A DNA stretch of 34,581 nt, taken from contig CANBNK010000042.1 of NCBI GenBank assembly GCA_947371015.1, positions 1 to 34,581 of the forward strand, read 5' to 3'. Source of the stretch: Acetobacteraceae bacterium (GTDB lineage Bacteria; Pseudomonadota; Alphaproteobacteria; Acetobacterales; Acetobacteraceae). Below are positions 31,701-34,581 of the stretch, one piece after another; positions within the stretch are counted from its first letter, which is position 1; each line of letters starts with the position of its first letter. The notes below the pieces were generated by a model. The model was not told the origin of the DNA. It worked only from the letters and a program-made list of their open reading frames with translations, and did no database searches. A program made the translations under genes and the position numbers.

Positions 31701-32180
31701 ACGCAGTTGCATCGGCTGATGGCGTACAAGGACGAATACGAGGTGGCGCGCCTGCACAGCCTGCCGGAATGGAAGGCGGAACTGGCGCAGCACTTCACCA
31801 ACGTGAAGCGGGTCGAGCTGAACCTGGCGCCACCGATGCTGGCCAAGCTGGACCCGGTGACCGGCCAGCCGCGCAAGATGGCGTTCGGCCCCTGGATGCT
31901 GGCGGCGCTCCGCCTGCTGCGCCATGGCAAGGCGCTGCGCGGCACCGCGCTGGACGTCTTCGGCAAGACCGAGGAGCGCCGCATGGAGCGCGCGTTGCCC
32001 AGCGAGTTCCGCGCCGGCGTGGAAGGCTTCCTGGCGGCGCTGACCCCGGCCAGCTACGCCCAGGCCGCGGAATGGGCGGAAGCCTGGGCCGGGGTGAAGG
32101 GCTATGGCCACATCAAGCTGCGCAACCTGGCAGCGACGCGGGCGAAGCTGGCCGCGCTCGGCCAGGCGAAGGCGGCGTGA
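28761..32180 (+). CDS. Indolepyruvate ferredoxin oxidoreductase family protein (fused subunits)
   Basis: The 1139-residue enzyme joins the IorA-like and IorB-like parts. It decarboxylates 2-oxo acids such as indolepyruvate or phenylpyruvate to the acyl-CoA using thiamine diphosphate, with ferredoxin as acceptor. In order: a pyrimidine-binding domain with GYISGYRGSPLGTYD, an open domain with EEVLVVEDRRPVIEPQL, FCPGCPHNTS (from Cys434), the thiamine-diphosphate site NIGDGTYAHSGLLSIRQAL, a Cys-rich segment CEDCGDCSATSNC (from residue 636) and CNQDLSCVQGFCPS, then the gamma domain with NILLAGVGGQGVTALGAIL (about 718-736) and a long helical end. GAGGGAGA lies six bases before the ATG. It is first in an operon with an acyl-CoA dehydrogenase and a maleylacetoacetate isomerase. 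Confidence 0.95.
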   Translation: MGSIIRPNVTLEDRWEGHGATPGETTLLSGIQALVRLPLLRHELDKAQGFNTAGYISGYRGSPLGTYDLQLAQQKKRMQAANIVVRPALNEDLAATAIWGTQQIALYGNQKYDGVFGIWYGKGPGVDRSGDALRHANSAGTAPRGGVLALAGDDPSCKSSTITSGCEISFMDVEMPVLDPSGAQEILEYGMKALDMSRFAGLWVGMKCVAETMDGSASVRIDPAAYATVAPEFLFPADGVHIRLRDHAIPQEERLRHFKLPAALAFARANGFNQVVLDSPNARYGIAARGKGYATLRQALNDAGITDELARMAGLRIWKVGLAWPLDAEAARAFAQGLEEVLVVEDRRPVIEPQLRDALYHMRERPRIVGKQDEQGRPLLSDLTELETGNVLRALYARLPEALRTEQLRARIEELDRLAQIQQAPVHERAPYFCPGCPHNTSTRVPEGSHAMAGIGCHTLAIYMDRNTDLYTQMGAEGMPWLGMAPFVSEKHMFVNIGDGTYAHSGLLSIRQALAAGTSMTYKILVNSAVAMTGGQVPEGEMTVPMIAAQVHAEGAQKIVVVSDDPDRHVDDPRMPALTEYRPRAELDQVQRELREVPGVSILIFDQQCATERRRKRKRGTQALALKRAVINPRVCEDCGDCSATSNCLAVEPVETEFGRKRGIDQSACNQDLSCVQGFCPSFVTLVGAEPVKPAVPTVDGQLPEPPRPEPRTGEPAWNILLAGVGGQGVTALGAILAMAAHIEGRPVRSVDMLGLAQKGGGVFAQLRVGRVGAAPESIDAPRIGMGKADLLLSADMVVAQGRTARPLLGADRTSAVLNVDLQPTAQFVLDTATRYDRDGMLASVRKACREVITMPGIQVVEEALGDLIYLNVWLLGVAYQKGLLPLSSEAINRALELNGAQVERNQAAFALGRSAALAPPAVVTPEVETLDALVARRIGDLTAYQNAAYAANYEGFVASVRRVEAGIVPGSERLSRAVATQLHRLMAYKDEYEVARLHSLPEWKAELAQHFTNVKRVELNLAPPMLAKLDPVTGQPRKMAFGPWMLAALRLLRHGKALRGTALDVFGKTEERRMERALPSEFRAGVEGFLAALTPASYAQAAEWAEAWAGVKGYGHIKLRNLAATRAKLAALGQAKAA

Positions 32181-33319
32181 TGTTCGACCTGCCCGAAGCC
32201 ACGCGCGAGTTGCGCGAGGTCGCGCTGGCCTTCGCAGCCGACCGCCTGGCGCCGAACGCGCAGGCCTGGGACGAGCAGCGCCACTTCCCGGTGGACGTGC
32301 TGCGCGAGGCCGCGGGCCTCGGTATGGCGGCGCTGTACGTGCGGGAGGAAAGCGGCGGCGCCGGGCTGTCCCGGCTGGATGCGGCGGTGGTGTTCGAGGC
32401 GCTGTCCACCGGTTGCCCGACGGTCGCGGCCTTCCTGTCCATCCACAACATGGTGGCGTGGATGATCGACCGCTTCGGCGACGAGGCGCAGCGCAAGCAT
32501 TGGTTGCCGCAGCTGATCGGCATGGACAAGATCGCCAGCTACTGCCTGACCGAACCCGGCAGCGGCAGCGACGCCGCGGCGCTGCGGACCCGCGCGCGGC
32601 GGGACGGCGACCACTATGTGCTGGATGGCGCCAAGCAGTTCATCAGCGGCGCCGGCGTTTCCGACCTGTATTTGACCATGGTGCGCACCGGCGACGACAC
32701 GCCGCGCGGCATCAGCGCGCTGCTGATCGAGCGCGACATGCCCGGCGTCGGCTTCGGCGCCAATGAGAAGAAGATGGGCTGGAATGCGCAGCCGACACGC
32801 CAGGTGCTGTTTGATGGTGCGCGCGTGCCAGTCTCGGCCTTGCTGGGGCAGGAAGGCGAGGGCTTCAAATTCGCCATGGCCGGCCTGGATGGCGGGCGGC
32901 TGAATATCGCGGCGTGCAGCGTCGGCGGCGCGCAGGCGGCGCTGGATCGCGCCTTGGCCTATGTTCAGGAACGCACCGCCTTCGGTCAGCCGATTGCGAA
33001 CTATCAAAACACGCAGTTCAAGCTGGCGGACATGCTGACCGAGCTGGAGGCCAGCCGCACCCTGCTGTGGCGCGCTTGCGCCAAGCTGGACGACAAGGCG
33101 CCCGATGCCGGTGCCTTCGCCGCCATGGCCAAGCGCTTTGCCACCGATACCTGCCACCGCATCGCCGATGACGCGCTGCAACTGCTCGGCGGCTACGGCT
33201 ACCTGGCCGACTACGGCATCGAGAAGATCGTGCGCGACCTCAGGGTGCATCGCATCCTGGAAGGCACCAACGAAATCATGCGCGTCATCATCGCGCGGCA
33301 GATGCTGGGGAGGCGTTGA
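32180..33319 (+). CDS. Acyl-CoA dehydrogenase (short/branched-chain type)
   Basis: The 379-residue FAD enzyme introduces a 2,3 double bond into an acyl-CoA and passes electrons to ETF. It has the family signature YCLTEPGSGSDAAALRTRARRDGDHYVLDGAKQFISGAG in pieces, the second-domain motif MGWNAQPTRQVLFDGARVP, ERTAFGQPIANYQNTQF and, at the end, LQLLGGYGYLADYGIEKIVRDLR. The catalytic Glu is at about 361 in RILEGTNEIMR. Its overall look is closest to isobutyryl-CoA dehydrogenase (ACAD8-type), which is a guess from motif recall. The ATG overlaps the upstream stop by one base (TGATG) and the end overlaps the maiA start in the same way. Confidence 0.94.
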   Translation: MFDLPEATRELREVALAFAADRLAPNAQAWDEQRHFPVDVLREAAGLGMAALYVREESGGAGLSRLDAAVVFEALSTGCPTVAAFLSIHNMVAWMIDRFGDEAQRKHWLPQLIGMDKIASYCLTEPGSGSDAAALRTRARRDGDHYVLDGAKQFISGAGVSDLYLTMVRTGDDTPRGISALLIERDMPGVGFGANEKKMGWNAQPTRQVLFDGARVPVSALLGQEGEGFKFAMAGLDGGRLNIAACSVGGAQAALDRALAYVQERTAFGQPIANYQNTQFKLADMLTELEASRTLLWRACAKLDDKAPDAGAFAAMAKRFATDTCHRIADDALQLLGGYGYLADYGIEKIVRDLRVHRILEGTNEIMRVIIARQMLGRR

Positions 33320-33951
33320 TGAAGCTGTATGGCTACTACCGGTCCAGTGCGGCGTATCGGGTGCGGATTGCACTGGACCTGAAGGGGTTGCAGGCGAACC
33401 ACGCCTTCCGCCATCTGCGCAAGGGTGAGCAACGCAGTGCCGACTATCTGCCGCTGAACCCGCAGGGCCTGGTGCCGGCGCTGGTGCTGGCGGATGGCAC
33501 GGCGCTGACCCAGTCGCTCGCCATCATCGAATACCTGGACGAGACGCATCCGCAACCGCGCCTGATGCCGGAAGACGCGGTGCAGCGCGCCCGCGTACGG
33601 GCCTTCGCCCAGGCCATCGCCTGCGAAATCCACGCGGTGCAGAATCTCAAGGTTCTCGGCCGGCTGCGCGCGCTGGGCCATGGCGAGGAGGTGGTGAGCG
33701 CCTGGGCGCATGACGTCATCGCCGAGGGGCTTGTTGCTTGTGAGGCGCTGGTGGCGGGTGAGGCGGGGCCGTTTTGCTTCGGCGCCACGCCGACGCTGGC
33801 CGACCTGGCGCTGGTGCCGCAGTTGTACAACGCCCGCCGCTTCAAGGTGGACCTGGCCGGGATGCCGCGGCTGCTGGCCGCCGAGGCTGCCTGCATGGCG
33901 CTGCCCGCCTTTGCCGACAACGTGCCGGAGAATCAGCCGGACGCGGAATAA
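33319..33951 (+). CDS. maiA: Maleylacetoacetate isomerase (zeta-class glutathione transferase)
   Basis: The 210-residue protein is a glutathione-dependent isomerase of tyrosine and phenylalanine breakdown that turns maleylacetoacetate into fumarylacetoacetate. The N-terminal domain has SSAAYRVRIALDLKG (residues 9-23), NPQGLVPAL and LTQSLAIIEYLDETHPQP, and the C-terminal domain has ACEIHAVQNLKVL and FCFGATPTLADLALVPQLYNA. The catalytic motif, usually SSCS, reads SSAA here, so the cysteine is replaced by alanine while the serines remain. GGGAGG is five bases before the ATG at 33319, which overlaps the previous stop. No homogentisate dioxygenase or fumarylacetoacetase is in the window. Confidence 0.93.
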   Translation: MKLYGYYRSSAAYRVRIALDLKGLQANHAFRHLRKGEQRSADYLPLNPQGLVPALVLADGTALTQSLAIIEYLDETHPQPRLMPEDAVQRARVRAFAQAIACEIHAVQNLKVLGRLRALGHGEEVVSAWAHDVIAEGLVACEALVAGEAGPFCFGATPTLADLALVPQLYNARRFKVDLAGMPRLLAAEAACMALPAFADNVPENQPDAE

Positions 33952-33991
33952 CCGCTTGCCCCGGCGCCCGCGCTGGGGTCATGCTGCGGTT

Positions 33992-34312
33992 GTGAAAGCC
34001 GTTCTCGCACTCGTCCTGGTGGTATTTCCGCTGTTGCCCGCCCGGGCGCAACTGCGCACGGTGCCGGTGCCGGCAGGCGCCGAGGTGGTGATTCCGCCGC
34101 GCAGCGCCGGCACCATCGCCATGCCGCGCAGCACCACCCGCGCCCGCCCGGCCGAGGCCGACGCCTGGCCGGAGGACAACCTGGCCGGCCCGAGCGCCTG
34201 GACCTATGTGCTGGTGCCGTTGGCGGCCGGCGCGGTGGCCGCGCTGGCGACCAACCTGCCCGGCGGTGGTGGCGGCGGTGGCGGCTCCAGCGGGCCGGTG
34301 CGGACGCGCTGA
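33992..34312 (+). CDS. Small exported protein with C-terminal Gly-rich tail (106 aa)
   Basis: Starting at GTG 33992 the product reads as a signal peptide (MKAVLALVLVVFPLLPARAQ), then LRTVPVPAGAEVVIPPRSAGTIAMP, a polar Arg/Pro-rich stretch, a hydrophobic segment AWTYVLVPLAAGAVAALA that could be a membrane helix, and a run of eight glycines before SSGPVRTR. I do not recognise a family; small proteins of this form are usually called hypothetical. The upstream extension of the frame overlaps maiA and is rejected. Ribosome-binding evidence is weak. The TGA stop lies inside the left arm of the structured element at 34306. Confidence 0.6.
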   Translation: MKAVLALVLVVFPLLPARAQLRTVPVPAGAEVVIPPRSAGTIAMPRSTTRARPAEADAWPEDNLAGPSAWTYVLVPLAAGAVAALATNLPGGGGGGGGSSGPVRTR

Positions 34313-34356
34313 ACCCGGGGCGGCTGCTTCAAGCCGCCGATTTTGATCAGACGCTA
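34306..34356 (-). repeat. Structured dispersed element, related copy C (convergent gap)
   Basis: This site has the same right flank GATCAGACGCTA as copy B and an outer stem GCGCTGA 34306-34312 with TCAG-A-CGC 34347-34354, plus an inner hairpin GGCGGCT 34319-34325, loop GCTTCA, AGCCGCC 34332-34338. The left flank TGTTGTTTGAG is missing, so it is a partial or diverged relative. The TAG of the minus-strand permease gene is the first triplet of the element, as for pdxJ at copy A. Confidence 0.55.
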
Positions 34357-34581
34357 ACCCGCGTAGCCCGCGACGCGCGGCAGCCACAGCGCGATGCCGG
34401 GGAAGATGATCAGCAGCGCTGTGCCCAGCATCAGCATGACCATGTAGGGCATGATGCTGCGATTCACCTCGGCCAGTGGCGCGCCGGTGATGGCCTTGAT
34501 GACCACCAGGTTCATCGCCACGGGCGGTGAGATCAGCGCCATTTCCAGCGAAAGCGTCAGCAGCACGCCATACCAGATCCG
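34354..34581 (-). CDS. TRAP transporter large permease, DctM family (C-terminal part)
   Basis: The visible 75 residues enter from the right edge and include LLTLSLEMALISPPVAMNLVVIKAITGAPLAEVNRSIMPYM in pieces, the well-conserved end of DctM with its PP turn (compare EITPPVGFNLFV in the dctM at 3469), and a last membrane helix VMLMLGTALLIIFPGIALWLP. It belongs to a second TRAP system whose other genes lie beyond the window. It is less like the first dctM than a recent copy would be. The TAG stop is part of the structured element at 34306. Confidence 0.92.
   Translation of the reverse strand, partial: RIWYGVLLTLSLEMALISPPVAMNLVVIKAITGAPLAEVNRSIMPYMVMLMLGTALLIIFPGIALWLPRVAGYAG

Noticed and set aside
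33710-34312. 200-residue extension of the small exported protein into maiA
   Set aside because: The upstream part is an Arg/Trp-rich shadow of maiA, while GTG 33992 gives a complete signal peptide.

Overview
The window is GC-rich DNA (roughly 70% by eye) with dense genes, short gaps and many GTG/TTG or ATGA-type starts. Gene content points to an aerobic or microaerobic alphaproteobacterium, most likely a Roseomonas-like member of the Acetobacteraceae. It carries several TRAP and TTT-type (Bug) solute receptors, a FixK/FNR-controlled cbb3 oxidase, and a fused indolepyruvate oxidoreductase. The taxonomic call is inference from gene content; no rRNA or other marker gene is present.

Layout. 1-4808: end of an unknown gene, a HicA-like small protein, then a TRAP operon with two paralogous receptors (dctP1, dctP2) followed by dctQ and dctM, closed by a perfect 14-bp hairpin. 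4817-7314: a small lipoprotein with a hexanucleotide repeat (minus), a membrane-anchored TAXI receptor, and mscL. 7401-10515 (minus): an M19 dipeptidase-like gene and two Bug receptors. 10639-13091: a globin, a 41-aa membrane protein, and pdxA-pdxJ (minus). 13176-18141: an Ala/Leu-rich unknown, a SafE-like membrane protein, a DUF4214 repeat protein, a methyltransferase, and a DUF2189 membrane protein (minus). 18210-26271: a complete ccoNOQP-ccoGHIS operon behind a perfect TTGAT-N4-ATCAA box, ending in an extra 59-aa membrane protein. 26323-28591: an SDR (minus) and an NtaA-type flavin monooxygenase. 28761-33951: fused indolepyruvate ferredoxin oxidoreductase, acyl-CoA dehydrogenase and maleylacetoacetate isomerase in one operon. 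33992-34581: a small exported protein and the C-terminus of another TRAP large permease (minus).

The genes suggest a lifestyle of scavenging organic acids (four periplasmic receptor types), microaerobic respiration with copper-dependent cbb3 assembly, and amino-acid or aromatic catabolism.

The least explained material is non-coding. First, a structured dispersed element occurs at 11284-11343 and 27194-27252, with a related copy at 34306-34356. It has conserved flanks, a conserved TCA bulge, and stems that differ in sequence but keep pairing. In two copies the TAG of a minus-strand gene is the first triplet of the element. Second, four unrelated genes (HicA-like, mscL, a Bug receptor, the NtaA-type monooxygenase) have their last codons tandemly duplicated across or past the stop codon, each with a gene-specific unit. 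I found no CRISPR array, insertion sequence, tRNA or rRNA.
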